Assembly (NCBI GenBank): GCA_963920665.1
Contig: OY987265.1
Location: 38,073,001 to 38,137,000 of the forward strand
Source of the DNA: Straminergon stramineum
Taxonomy: Eukaryota; Streptophyta; Bryopsida; Hypnales; Calliergonaceae
Length of the DNA: 64,000 nt
Direction of reading: 5' to 3'
Shown here: positions 38,825 through 55,975 of the stretch, piece by piece
Position numbering within the stretch: position 1 is the first letter of the stretch
Layout: every line of letters begins with the position of its first letter
The notes under the pieces: generated by a model
Seen by the model: the letters and a program-made list of their open reading frames with translations, nothing else
What the model was told of the DNA's origin: nothing
Database searches by the model: none
Made by a program: the position numbers and the translations under genes

Positions 38825-41179
38825 CAATGACAACATCGAAAAGGCTAAAGAATTGCATATTTTTCCAATAAATTTAAAGTAATGAAAGATTTTTTGGGAT
38901 GGTATAGCAATGGATCTATCACTTGAGATGGAGCTTTAGTGTTAAAAGCACAATTGTACTCTAACCAAGTTATTGATTTGGATTCTCTTGGTACTTGAGA
39001 TTTGGGAAGAGAGTTTAACAAGTTTGGACTTTTACTATGCTAGAAGGGCATGGGTTATTTATCTTAATGTACTTAAAAATGATGTAGTTTAAGATAAAGG
39101 TCTTTTGGGGTTTTGAGGTTCCTTTCTTGTGATCAATATTGACCTTCTTGATATTGAATTTTGATTTTGAATCTATAAGTGGATTCTTATTTTTTTTATT
39201 AAAATCTTCAAATTTTGGTTGCTTCAAAGACTTTTAGTATGTGTCTTGTAGTTAACAAATGCTTCAAGTTTCCCAATAGTCTTAGTCAAGATGCAATAAT
39301 TCTTTGATTTTCATTATTAATGGCAACCATATCTCACCTTCAACCCCAAGAGAAGACTATATTTAATCAAATAGCTAGGCCAAAGATTTGCTAGTGGACA
39401 AAAATTAGTCCTATGTCATCCAAATCTACATCCTAAACAATTGTGGTTATATAATTAAGTCTATAATGAATGAGGTTATTACTTATTAGTATTATTAATA
39501 TACACTAGGTATAAAAGAATGAACCCAATATTTGAGGCTCAAGTATTGTTAAATGGAAACCAAATCCATTTTTGTGATCACATGTTTTCTGTTTAGGAAA
39601 AAATTTATAGGCATTACACATAAATAAACTAAATCACAAGAATTTTAATCAAACAAGTCAACTTGACATCATTTGGTTGGATTCATGTTATTTAAACCTA
39701 TGGGATCAATTTTTTTGGTAAGATGCTATAAATGACATAAATATATACAAAATATTTTACTTGAACCTTATTTTTTAATCTCCACGATGTGGTAAATAGT
39801 GACTTGAGTTGTTGCTTTAAAACTTCTTTAGTTTGATCTTTTGTTCTTCTTTACTATAGAATGATTATATAAAGATAAACTTGTTTTGTGAAATGCATTG
39901 TATCATAATATATTTTTGGAATGCTAAGATTTTAAGAATTAAACAAGCTTTTGACTAAGAAAGGCAATCACAATGAAAAGAACGTACTTGGTAAGCCACT
40001 TACTTAGGACATTCTGCTTAATTTCTTAAAAGAAATACTTAGTTCAATAATTGATTTTTACTCATCTGTGTATAATAGAAATGCCATTCAAATTGTATGC
40101 TTTTAATATTTGTTTCTAGACATTTCATTAGTACATGGTGTTGACAAGTCTAGGAACTATGCTCTCTCATCTTCTTCTACTAGTTTTTAGTCCTCATCAT
40201 ATTAGGAAGTGAGCTTATCCCTCACAAAGGGTAGCACAATATAGTCCATAACTTTTGTCAAATGTAGTGTGATGCAATTTTATTTGGATTTATTTATTTT
40301 GGTTTTAGTATGAAGACTCAAACGGTTGATGCTCATTTTTCTTTCATTGATTTCTAATTCAAATGAATTTAATTTTTGTACTTCTATTGTATAACAAGTT
40401 CAATGTGAATAGTACATGTAGCAGAGAGGATTCAAAGAGTCAAACTTTATTCATAGAATTTTTTTGGCTTCACTTCCACACAAGTTGGAAGCACCTATTT
40501 CTTACACAATTGTAGGACCTCAACAATCATCGTTACATGGACTCATTTTTCTAAACCTGAAAATTTAAAGAAAATAATTTGAAAACCTTGTTCTATATTC
40601 TACGCTCCACACTCATACAACAACATCCCCCCTCTATTGCCAAGCTTTTACAACCACTTATTGCTTCACCATCTTTGCAAGGTTGCAAGATATTATTTTT
40701 CCTACTCATTGAAGTCCAACTTCTAGTAGAACTAGTCTACAAATTTTGTTAGATACCTTATTGTCAGTATTTTATCTCTATCCTTGAGGTAAAAGGGACA
40801 CAATTGAATTTCCTATCATTGGGTTCAAAAATCCTAAGGTTTGGATATCTACGTGTCATTCAATTTGCCTTCCACTCAATAAAAAATCATTTCCTAGTCC
40901 TAAGATTTAAATATTCCAAATTTCACCTAAGATGATAAAAATTGCAAAAGTTAGTTTTGGAGGGGTTTCCTAGCCAATCTACATCAAAACTTTGGATTTC
41001 TAAATTGAAGTCACTACCTTCAAACTTTTCATTAGCCTATTCTATTAGAAAACTAAATGCCTCTTCTAAAATGATAAGACACTTCATAAGCATACTTTTT
41101 TTAGCAAAAGTTATGAATGGATGAAGTTTGGCTATGATTCATGCTCAAAAACTTCATCCAACATTTCTATTGATTGATA
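38825..41179. other. AT-rich intergenic, possibly upstream part of a decayed retroelement
   Basis: Since an integrase tail follows at 41180 on the plus strand, some of this sequence may be degraded pol. I could not recognise RT, RNase H or protease motifs. Confidence 0.35.
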
Positions 41180-41600
41180 TGTCCAAATTGATGAAATTTT
41201 TTGGCTTCTTTGGCACCACATTAAGACTATCCGACCATGTGATAAATTAGACTATCATTAATTAGGACCATTTTCCATTTAACAATGAGTTAATCCATTT
41301 TGCATCTATGAAAGTGTATCTAGTTTTTCTTTTTAAACTTCCACATTTGAATTCCATGTTTTTCTTATTGAACCATATAAAGAATCAAATGTATTAGACA
41401 AAATGCAACCATTGTTGCCTTTCTTCATAATCAGCAACTATGAAGAATATGAGATGGAGAAAGTGTAAAATTTGTGGCACAGGTAGGATAAGTTAGAATA
41501 TTTTATACATTGGCATGGATACGACATCAATGAGTGCACATGGGAACCAACAACAAATGTGATCCAACATGCCTAAAAAGTTATAGGAATTTTATTGACT
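41180..41600 (+). pseudogene. Ty3/gypsy chromovirus integrase tail and chromodomain, decayed
   Basis: One plus-strand frame reads through a GPY/F-type module (IRPCDKLDYH*LGPFSI), the linker before the chromodomain (FHVFLIEPYKES) and a chromodomain core (KLEYFIHWHGYDINECTWEP). It is broken by at least six stops. This is the C-terminal end of chromovirus-lineage LTR-retrotransposon integrases. The region between the two modules drifts in quality. No LTR belonging to it was found. The stops at V*NLWHR*DKLEY again sit where glutamine would be a one-base C-to-T source. Confidence 0.75.
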
Positions 41601-41796
41601 CTATTGTGAATTCTTGATAAACCAAAGCCCAAGAAATGGTAACATCTTGCAGAAATTTTTACATTGGCAAATTGACTGCATGCTTGAACAAATTCAAATA
41701 ATTTGGAATTGTACAACATATAGAAAAAAAACAATAAGTAGAAAGAAGTAGAGAATGATTCAAAATATTAAATTGTTAAGAATTCAGGTATGGAAT

Positions 41797-44038
41797 TGTA
41801 GTCTCAATTATTTTTCAATTTTTTGTCTAGTTGGCCTTGCAAGTGTAAATGGAGTCAACAAATAGTCTATTTTCCTTTGTAGTATGATAAGTTGCTAGAT
41901 CTTAGGTAGATAAATCCAAAAGACATATAAATAGATTTGAATAGGTCTAACAACCTAGGATTCAAAGCAAGTCAAATAGATGTATGCACACCTTCAATGA
42001 ACAATCACACACTTTTGGTTGATTTTCCTTTTGGGACTATAAGTCCAAATGTCTATTTGCATTCTTTCTCTCTCTCTCTAGTGAAGAGCCCAAGTACTCT
42101 AGCATGTCGAATCATCTAGTGTTGTACTACTTGCCGAAACTTATATCAATTAATATATTGAGAATTATTCTAATTGTCTTTGAGCGGGTAGCTCAAATGT
42201 ACTTGTGTGTTTGAGATTGTGTGAAGCTAATAGGTGGTGAGTAATTGCTTGGTCAAGTCATGAGAAAAGTTGTTGGAGCTAAGTCAATTAGTAATTGTGG
42301 ACTAATTTCTAAGTGGTCCAATTGTGTGAATTGTGTATGATATGTTTGAAGATCAAATTGTAAGGTATGAATTAATTTGTGTTAATCAAACTGATTATTG
42401 AGTACTCACAGTTGGTGAGGATTATTGAGTCAATTTGTGCAAGTAACTGTTGCGAGTAGAGAATTGTGTTGTTAAGTCAAATTGGAGTTTGTTAGAGCAT
42501 TGTCTGAGTGAGTTCAATTAAACAATAGTGTATGTCAAATTGGTGGAAGATTCCCCGTGTTCTAATTTTCATAAATTTGTGTTTGGCTAATGGAGTAGTC
42601 AAATTGTGTAGATTAACTTACTATGATATTATGTGAGAATTGTGCAACAATTGGTTAATTGTTGGGTGAGAAGATTGTTGTGAGAATTTGTGCAGTCAAA
42701 CTAGTGAGAAGCTGTATATATATTGAATTGTGAAGCTATTTGTCTAGATTTTTTGAAGTTATTGTGATGATCAATTTAACTATGTTGATTTGTGAAAATT
42801 ATGCAGTGAGTGTTTAAAGTTGTCTGAGTTATTAATTTGTCAAGTGGCAAAACTTGTGTGTGATTTGTATTGTGTATGCAAGTCAATTAGATGAGATAAT
42901 TAAGTTGTTGTATGTTGAAACGTGAACTATTGGCAACAATAATTTGTGGATTGTGCTCTTGTGATAAACTACTTGTACATGTACAATTCTTGGAATATTA
43001 TGAAACTAATAAGCAATCCATTGGTTAATTGCAAATAGTGGTAGAGTCATGGTAGAGAGTGAGTAGTCTTACAATAGATCAATTTGATTGGAACTGATGG
43101 CAACTAGTTAAGAAGTGTTAAACAACTGGACATAATTAGGAGTTGTTCAAATATGATTGCATTCACAAAATAGTCCTAGTATGTCAAATTTCCATACAAA
43201 ACATTTCGGAGATAATTTAGTTTAGTCTTGAGTTACTGTCAGTTGGTCAATTTGCAAGTTCACAGACTAGGTCAAATAGATAATGTAGCTTGGGGTTTCG
43301 GGCCAATCAATTGAATTATGGCCAGTAGTTATGGTATGCATGGACGTAGGTGCTAAAGTATTGGTCTAATAGTCGCGTGGTAATTGTTTAAAAGTCTTGC
43401 CAAATTGATTCAAGTAAATCTTGGATAAAGCTAAAGACGAATTGTTGAAAAAGCTAAAGCTATGGGGTTGATGTGAAGAATAAATTGACTAAAACATGAA
43501 TGAATACTAAAACTTTTCATGCTTTGCATATTGGGCAAATGGATAGAAAATACGGATTTGATATTTGCATTCTAAATTAGCAATTAGGCTAATAATATAG
43601 TATTGATTAGTAGTAGAAAAATAAAGAGGAATTGAAGTAATAAATAATTTTCCTAAAGATTTATTGTATTTCAAATATATACCTTGGTGCAGTTGATTAC
43701 GTTGATAGTGCATGCATTGTCAAGACAAATTTATCAAACTTGAGAAATTGACTAGAGGATTTGCCCCTAGCCAAAAGTATACTATATAGGACTGGAACCG
43801 CATACATGGAGTCTATTATAAATAGCATTGGGGATGGATTGAGACTACTTGACTAAGAGTGTAAGTTTCTTTTGTTAAAACTTCAAAACTAATTACAAAA
43901 CAAAGTAGACAGATATCCAAAATACAAAAACGAGTGACCTTAGTCACGCAAATGTTAGACTTATTGACCTTTCCTTAGGAATTACCCCCTATACTATATT
44001 TCCTTGGGTTTTGTCGAGTAGGCAAAATTTACATTACA
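41797..44038 (+). mobile_element. Solo LTR, 2.24 kb, TSD GGAAT
   Basis: The insertion starts TGTAGTCTC and ends ACATTACA (TG...CA with a TGTA/TACA inverted end). It is flanked on both sides by GGAAT (41792-41796 and 44039-44043), a 5-bp target duplication typical of LTR retrotransposons. The pre-insertion site can be inferred from the related element at 22214. No internal retroelement genes are present, so I read it as a solo LTR left by recombination. Orientation is set by the internal TATA box. Confidence 0.75.
43817..43824 (+). promoter_or_regulatory. LTR TATA box (TATAAATA)
   Basis: TATAAATA lies about 220 bp before the 3' end of the solo LTR, where a U3/R boundary is expected. It is followed by AGCATTGGGGATGG, a plausible transcript start region. 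Confidence 0.5.
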
Positions 44039-44535
44039 GGAATTGAAAAATGTCAATCCCAATGGTTGAAATGTTGTAATAAACAATTTACATCCTAAGA
44101 TTTTTTTTTTTTCAGAAATATTAAAAATTAAGTTGGACAAAGGACTTCAAAGTTTATTTTAGAGTAGAAATTCCATAAATACCTACAAACTAAAACTCCT
44201 CATAACTTTCATCTCATTAATAAAAATGAGATGAATTAAATCTTTCCAAGTGTATATAAATCTAGAAAACCAATTTCAAATTTTTATTTTCTGAAAAAAG
44301 TGATTTTTAAAGAAGTTTTGTGAGCTTCTTGAGTTGTCCACTAAACAATGAAAATTACATATTATGCATTAAATTTTTAACCATGTAATCAAAAGTTATG
44401 AAAATTGTTGTACCTTAAAGCTACTCCTAGTCCACATGTTGTGTGAAAATTTCAAAAAGAAAAATTTCCATTTGTAGTGAGTTGTCCAAAATCACTATGT
44501 TGCCAAAAAAATGCCATTTGGTCCTTAAGGTTTTA

Positions 44536-47500
44536 ATGCAACTTTGAAATCAATTAATATATATTTCATTCAAATCTATATACACTTAGAATCTCCTTTC
44601 TGTTAAAACAAAGTGTGCTTCCGCAAAACTCAATCAACTTTGTTGATGAGAGGTACCTTGAAGTTATAATGCTTGACTTTATTATAAAGATAAAAAACAA
44701 CCTTAGTTTGAGTAAAATGCTTACATAGGTTGTAATTAGCATTACTTATATAATTTTGAATCTATTCAATCCATTAAGTTGTATTTGTAAAGATTTTCAT
44801 CATTTTTCAATATCAATTTGAACTCTATTTCAATTCTCAATTGTGGTCATTAAAATTCGAATTTTATTCAATTGCTATTTTAGAAATTCTTTTTCAATGA
44901 ATGTGTTGTTTGGTTATAGTATTATCATCTATGGAAAGATAGTGCCTTCATTGCCATAATTGTGACTCATTTCTATAACTCTCTATACCTTTTCATACTC
45001 CATCATTATTTGGATAGAAAAGGATTTAGCCCTTAAAGCTCTTTTCAATCCAAAATTATTTTGGACTATTTTAGTGACCTTAGGTGAAGTAGTGAAAATT
45101 GATTTTTTTTCATGCATAGATCTCACTATTGTATTACCTTGAAGCCCTACATTTTTTATTTGTCATTGTAGCACGAGTCAAGAACAAGATCCTATGGTTT
45201 GAAGTTCTTCAAAATGCAAAAACTTTATTTATAATTCCTTTTGTCCAACTCAAGGTATTGTTTTTGTACAATTTTAAGAGAATTCTCTTATTTTTGAACC
45301 AAGGAACTTTAGGGGTTACCCAAAGATAGAATTGAAGTGTTTTTGTAGAGTTTGAAATTGGATTTGTTTACTTTATTGTGAGATATACAAAATGCACCCA
45401 AAATCATTATTGAATATGAAGACTCTACGTACTATTAAGTCCGAAGGTAGGAAGTCCATAAAGCGCCCATTTAAGAGTTGAAACTAAATTCAGGTAGGTG
45501 AAACTTCTTGGAATATTTTTTAGTAAACTTTCCTTGAAAAACAAATGGAATTGGCATCTAAATCAAGTCATTTCTGATTTTTTGGAGCTTTGTAGAATTC
45601 GTTATGAATTTTTGAAGTTGAAATGCTGTAGGCTCTAAGAACCACCCACCTCTTGAAATGTAAACTATTTGTACATTGTTGGTACAATGAAAAACCAACA
45701 TGTACAAATAATGTACATTTGAGGAGGCAGACAATTTTAGAGCCCAAGTGCTACCATTACTGACCTCCTACCTTATACATTTCAAGTGGTGATCCACGTT
45801 ACACCGACCTCATTCAAATTTCAAACTGACTGACCTGCTTCAATAGTCCTGATATATTAATATTGTACATAAAATTGCAACTTAAGTGTTCAGTGTTTGC
45901 AACTTTAGTGTTTGCATTTACAGATGTTATTTGACACATGATCATGGTAATGAAACAAACTATGACTCTTCCAATGTGAAAGATTGTTTACATTGACTCA
46001 GTGTTTGAAGGTACAGAAAGTGGCATTATGGCACACGATCCCTCATTACCCACTCCCCATTTTGAAGGTACTGTCAATAGGTAGCAAGCTTGGATTGGAT
46101 GAGAAACCAAATGATTATGTATACATAAATATACAAAACTTTCAACACCTGTAAAACTGTCTAAAATACAAATTTCCACCAACATACAAATTTCCACCAA
46201 CCAGTCATCTGCTGTCCAGTGTGCAGGGAGGCAGGCACATGAGAAAACTACTCCAACTCTGGACAGGATTTGCAAGGTTGGTCGGTGTATCTTAAGTTAA
46301 GTTCAGATGACACAAAAACGAGGAATCGACAGAACAGGCTCAAAACACCCCATCTGTCTGATCATGATGTACGAAGCAACATGATGATGTTGTGGCAGCA
46401 GCAGCAAAGAGTTTTGTAAGGAAGTGATGGGCTGAGTGAAGGAAAACCAAGCAAAGATGGAGCAAAAAGAAGAGCTGAAGAAGAGGCCAGCCCTTATGAT
46501 AATAAGTTCCCCATGTGGCTGACTCATTGTGTGTTATGAGGTTAACAATTACCATTCCTGTCAGACCCCTGCAGACAGGATCGTGCAGACACCTACACAC
46601 ATGTTTAAGCTTAGTGCTCATCAACTCATGTAAGCTTAAAGTAGAGAGCCAGACACTCACTCACCAGTCAGTTCCATCTGGGCTTGCTCCAGTCCCCTTT
46701 ATTTCGCCTTGTACGTGCATTTACCACATTAGTTATCGCATCAATTTGCATCAATTTGCATCAATTTACATCACTTTATTACTAGAACATGACCACAATG
46801 AACATGATGCAAGCAAGCACCAGGCAGCTCCATAACAGTCTTTTAACTTAAAGTAGTAATAGATGCAAAAAACTACCACCACCACCCAGGGTCAATGGAG
46901 GACCGCACCTGGCTGGCTCCCCAAAGACTCCAAATTCTGACATTTCTATGGAGATAGCATGGTGCTCAATGAATGGCATTCGCTTGTCTTTTCTTGTAGC
47001 TTTTGGTACCTACCACCTGAAGGTCCTGAACTCAAAGATTGTAACATAATAAGGATCTCTACCAGGGTGTACTCCTTCAGATCTCCACCTGAAATGAACA
47101 CACAACATTCAATTCAAGTGGGCAATTCTGGGTCATCAAGAGTTTTTTTTTATTGCTTTTAGTTTTTTATATGGGAGAGCGATATGCACCTGGAAATCTG
47201 GATTGCAGGCGGATTGAAATAACCGCCCACGTTGTACCATCGTCTACCACTTCCATACTTTCCAAGATGACTATTATTTGTAAACTTCATCCAAATTTTA
47301 GTGCCTAAACCATAAACAAAGACCACCCCCCTTTGACTGTAAAAGAAGCACCAACTGCCCTGCCACGACCACACATGGATAGCAGAAGCGGGATTCTGGC
47401 CACCAGGGGATACGAAAGCCCCACTTGGAGCACAATCATCTGGCAGGTGTAACAGTAGATGGAGATGTGCACAGATTCAGATTCAGAGAGCCAGAGCCCA

Positions 47501-47886
47501 GAAAAACAAAAGAGGGATGGAAACAGACAGTCTGAAATGCACAGAGTGGGGACACAGTGAAAGACAATGAAAGATGTATTATTAGAATGAATATCTAATT
47601 GACTCCCGAGTCAATGCCATTTTTTTTTGTTATGTATCTATTTTACATGCAGCCCTAATAACAAGGACTCTCTCAGGACCTCTCAGCATCATGTTCGGCC
47701 ACCTTCCAGCAGCTCAGGACAGAACACCGACACCCCCCTCTGGCCTCGATCACGCCTTTATTGGAACGGGGGGGAAGGCTGAATGAACAACTAGTCTACT
47801 TGTCCATGTGCATCAATGAGCCCCTAAGAAAAAATGGGAGTAGAACAGTGAGGACAAAACCCTACACCCTAACCCTAAACCCTAGA
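44536..47886. other. Intergenic, including 3' flank of the endoglucanase gene
   Basis: 45025-45317 has weak TTAA-element-like ends (TTTAGCCCTTAAAGC and an inward-read GTAACCCCTAAAG). From about 45950 the sequence is less AT-rich and not obviously repetitive. It has several frames of 70-106 codons on both strands without recognisable products, and could be UTR or non-coding transcript. CCCTAACCCTAAACCCTAG (47867-47885), just outside the stop codon of the GH9 gene, is a short telomere-like (telo-box) run. Confidence 0.4.
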
Positions 47887-52187
<4,301 letters not shown>

Positions 52188-54268
52188 GGGTTCCAAACCG
52201 GGCGCGAGACTACTACTGCGCTCTGGAATTCAAATCCGACGTCGAAGCTAAGTTAGAGCTCTGTCAAAGCTGGCGCATCGCCGAGCTTCTGGTTTCCCTA
52301 CAACTCATCACAACCTCCATTTGCTTGCTCGCTATTAAATTGCTCAACAGGTTACCACTCCCCTGCAGTGAACAAACCTCACGTGCTCAGAATCATATAC
52401 CGCCCCAAACCATTAAACCCCCCCAATGCCCTCCCCAAAGCCGAGACTTTCGGGGTCCTCCCCACTGTTCCCCAGCTCAAAAGCCACCCTCCAAGGTCAA
52501 CGAAGGATCCCGACACTACTAAGAATGGTCGTTACCGCGTCTTCAATAATTCCTTTCACGCACCCAACGAAACGCTTGCCGTTGCAACTTCGCAAGTTGG
52601 AAATAAACAACTGAAGACTACACGTGACTCAACTGTTCCAAGTACTAATTCCAAAGTTGCAGCAAAGGTGTTAAGTTAAGCTCAGTTATACCACCACACT
52701 TGATCAATGGCCAGCTGTTGAACGAAGAAAACGAAGAAGTCGATGCTCGCAGGGAAAAGCAAAGTGGAGATCCAAATGATGAAGCATGGGGCTACAATAG
52801 TAATAATAATAATAGCAGTCTCGCACTTTGCCTTTGCCGAAGAAGCTCCATGCTGCCACCTTTGGCAACGATCGATGGCGGAGGAGCCAGCCAGTGCAGC
52901 CAGCTAAGTTAGCTGCAACAAAACAAGAGAAGCGTGCACAGGCTCTGTGAAACCAACAAGGCAAAGGGGGTAGTGTAGCCAACTAGCTAGCTAGCTAGGT
53001 ACACAAGAGGGTACGTCTGGGTACTGTAGGTGTTTGTTCGCGGTAGATCTGAAGGATCGGATGTCGGCCCCGTGAAGATCGCCGCCGCCGACTGATTAGT
53101 GATTTGTGCTACCCATAAGTTACTGCAGGTAGCGGTGTGCGTGACTGTGTGACTGAGTGACTGTGTGTCTGAGACAGTGTGTGTTTGGTTCCAGTTGAGC
53201 CCCCGTTTTGCACACGCGGTAACCGCTTTCGCAGTTATTACGGCGACGAATACGTTTCTTAAGTTTTCTACAGTTGATTTCGGAGTTTGTGACAGTGGGG
53301 GGACTGGGTGGTGCCGCAAGTTGTGGAGACTGGTACGTCGTCTACCATTCCTTTTCTTTTTCTCATTTTCCTCATGTGGGGGTTGGGGGGAGAAAGACTC
53401 GCACTGAATCGGTGGAATGATGAAGTGACTGACGGCCTTGGACTGGGGTGGTGAGGACTGGGCGTTTGGAGCGTTTCTTTCGCTGTGAAAATTCCTTCGT
53501 TTTAAGTCAATAATGGCAGTTCCATTATTGATCTGGAATTTCTGGTTTGGGTTGTCAAATTTAGGGTGAAAAAAACACAAAATTGGAGCTTTCACAATAT
53601 TAAGGTGAAAACATTCAAACACGTCGTATTCAGCATAGTTGGAGGCTAGATGGAGGCACCTTTTTCAAGAAAAAAAATATTTTTGTGGTATTAGCAATTG
53701 AAAATCATGAATTTTAAAAGAAAAAAAAGAGATAGAATTTGTGGATAAGATGTGTAATTTCTATAAACTTTAAAAGTGGAAGCTCCATAGCTTAGGCCTT
53801 TGAAACCATCACATAGCTTGAGCATAATACCAAAATCTAGAGAATCAGCAATCAACCAATTGCAATTAAGTAAAGGAATGTTTTAATAGAACTTTTAGGG
53901 ATACTTTCAATAGAAGTCTATTTGTCATGATAGGGTTGCTAGCGTGCGAGTCTGTGAGCATGAGCTTGTGAGCGGGAAAATTGCGTGAAAGGAAAAAGGA
54001 TCGAGGGACCTATGATTGTGGACACAAGAGAGTAAAAAGCTTGCAGAATGAAGAGTTCATTTTTCCAAATTTTAAGTGCTTGCACCTTTTTTAAATTTTA
54101 GGTTTTATGCACAACGAAATACAATCGACGTAGATGACATTCTTTCAACAAAAATATGATATTTAGAGCAATGGAAGACCAAGATATAGCCATAAAACAC
54201 ACAAATCCAATCATAATAGAAATCAATACACAATAGCATGACTCATGAAATATATCAATCTCGTGAGT
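52188..54268. other. GH9 promoter side and intergenic DNA
   Basis: From 52188 to about 53640 the sequence is GC-richer and gene-proximal, with an AAT-type microsatellite (52798-52816) and a TAGC run (52984-52998). The 211-codon minus frame at 52987-53622 is Ser/Thr/Pro/His-rich with no domain and no splice context, so it is not called. From 53640 the sequence becomes AT-rich. Confidence 0.45.
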
Positions 54269-54592
54269 CTAAGTGGCTATGGACTTGGTTGTAGAATCGG
54301 AAGACTTTCTACCCTTAGATGTAGAGCCATCTATAAACTACAAGACATTTAGAGCGTATGTGTCCTTACGGCGTTTTGGTTTGGAGCAACCAAAATCTGC
54401 AAAGGCCGTTGCCATTTACTTGGCATAAATTGGAAGGTCGAAAGGCTTCTTTGGACTGAAGAGAAGACTCTGTGTCTTCATCATTGGATCTGGTGACATC
54501 AATCCTCAACGACCGTAAATAGAAATGGCACCATATTAGAGTTTAGAAAAGTAGAAGGCACCGTGCATAGAAAGAATTTAAAAAGTGCCAAC

Positions 54593-55975
54593 TTACTTAC
54601 TGAATTTTCCCTTCTTGATGAATTTGCGAGGCACCACAGGCATGTCATTTGGATCCTGCAAAATAACAACTGGTGGTGGTGGAGGTGTTGTTACCTTGGC
54701 CATCATGGACTTCCGCATGGATTTGAGGATGGCATCGAAGATGTCCTTGTTCTCCTCCAAGGCCACAATGTGGCGGCCCATGCCATGCCAAGCAATAATG
54801 GAAGCACTTGTAGGCAAGGAAATTAGAATGAAGTAGTTGAAAGACACAAACTCTAGCTAGATTAATTACAATCACAATGTAGAGTATTTGAATTGAATAA
54901 CAACCTGTAGATGTGGTGCAATTGAGAATCAGATCTCCTTCAACTCTGGTAGCTTCAAGGAGGATTTGAAAGAACCGTGGATCTTTTTCACAAGCCCCAC
55001 ACTAGGGCTTTCCGGCATTCATTGCCATGTCATCTGGATGGGTGTAGTTCATCACCATGTCGTCTCATGCAATGTTGACATCAGCCTTGACCATCATAGT
55101 CATGTGTTTGAAAGAGAAATTGAATTTTCCTTTCGTGCCTAAGTCCTTCACCACAAGGGTGATTCCAAACTTCTACATTTGCACACACATCTAAGATTGG
55201 TGTACAATCATGAGAAATGCAACGAACATAATGCATTTTGAATTGCTATTTGAAGCTAGAGAAATAGAGTAGATTGTACCGTCTTCATTTTGTCTATAGC
55301 CAAGGTCAAGTGCATGTGGTTCAGCCCCATCCACTCCTTCTTCTTCACCATGTCGTACGTTTCACACAATCCAGCAATATCTAATTTAGCTTTGGCACTC
55401 CACGAATGAAAGACTACTATGCAGTTGTGGTCTTGAAGATGATAGGAAGCCAAACTAAACGCCAATTGGAGGGCCTCATCTCCCATGTCTTCGTTCCATT
55501 CGGGCACCTCATTTGGCAAAGAAGACAATCTTGGGACATGCAAGTTCTCCGGGTAGTCAAAGAACATGATGTCGACTACAAACCTAGATTTTGGCACACC
55601 ATGCAACATGGAGGGTTTCCCTGCCGACACTTGCTAGTGTACAATCCATGTTATGAATAGTTACAAATCCAAACTCCGATCATGTGCATGAGAGTTGACA
55701 ACCACCTTTTCGATTTCAAATCAAAGATGCGTACCATTTTCAAGAAGTCCACGACATCTTTGTACCATGTCTTGGTCTTGGACTCCATGTCGTCCACAAG
55801 GTCGTCAATGGAGATGTTGAGAATGAGATTCTGGGACTTCGCTTTGTCATCTTCGGTGAGGACCATCACTTTCTTCTCATGAGTAATGACCTCTTCCTTT
55901 AGTTGCAAGAGAGTGGCCTTCTTCTTCACTCCACTTTGCGATCCGACTTGTAGCTCGGAGCCTTGATCCATCATT
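54593..55975 (-). other. Beta-class N6/N4 DNA methyltransferase-like segment of the pseudogene
   Basis: The block with KSRFVVDIMFFDYPE holds a motif IV-like site (D-Y-P-E in place of D-P-P-Y). It is followed by DEALQLAFSLASYHLQDH and CIVVFHSW, in the positions of the next helix and strand. Further on come GDLILNCTTSTG and GMGRHIVALEENKDIFDAIL, which match the motif I region of beta-class enzymes, where motif I follows motif IV. This order rules out MT-A70 (METTL3)-type reading by sequence alone only weakly, but the C-terminal GRHxVALE motif argues for the phage/bacterial beta class. Loss of the first Pro of DPPY would impair catalysis unless ancestral. Confidence 0.55.

Larger units (their letters stand above)
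41672..44535 (+). mobile_element. TTAA-element third family, truncated copy split by a solo LTR
   Basis: The left piece (41672-41796) and right piece (44039-44535) match consecutive parts of the element at 22214-23153, from GGCAAATTG through ACAACATATAG to AATCCCAATGG, AACTCCTCATAACTTTCA and the right end (GGTTTTAA, eroded). The left TIR is missing. Continuity resumes exactly at the duplicated GGAAT on each side of the inserted LTR. Confidence 0.72.

Noticed and set aside
47862..47886. Interstitial telomere tract
   Set aside because: Only two to three imperfect CCCTAAA units occur next to the GH9 stop codon. This fits a common telo-box-like motif and does not make a telomeric insertion.
52987..53622. 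211-codon minus-strand open frame upstream of the GH9 gene
   Set aside because: The composition is low-complexity (Ser, Thr, Pro, His), with no domain and no homologue recognised. It is more likely promoter or leader sequence that happens to be open.
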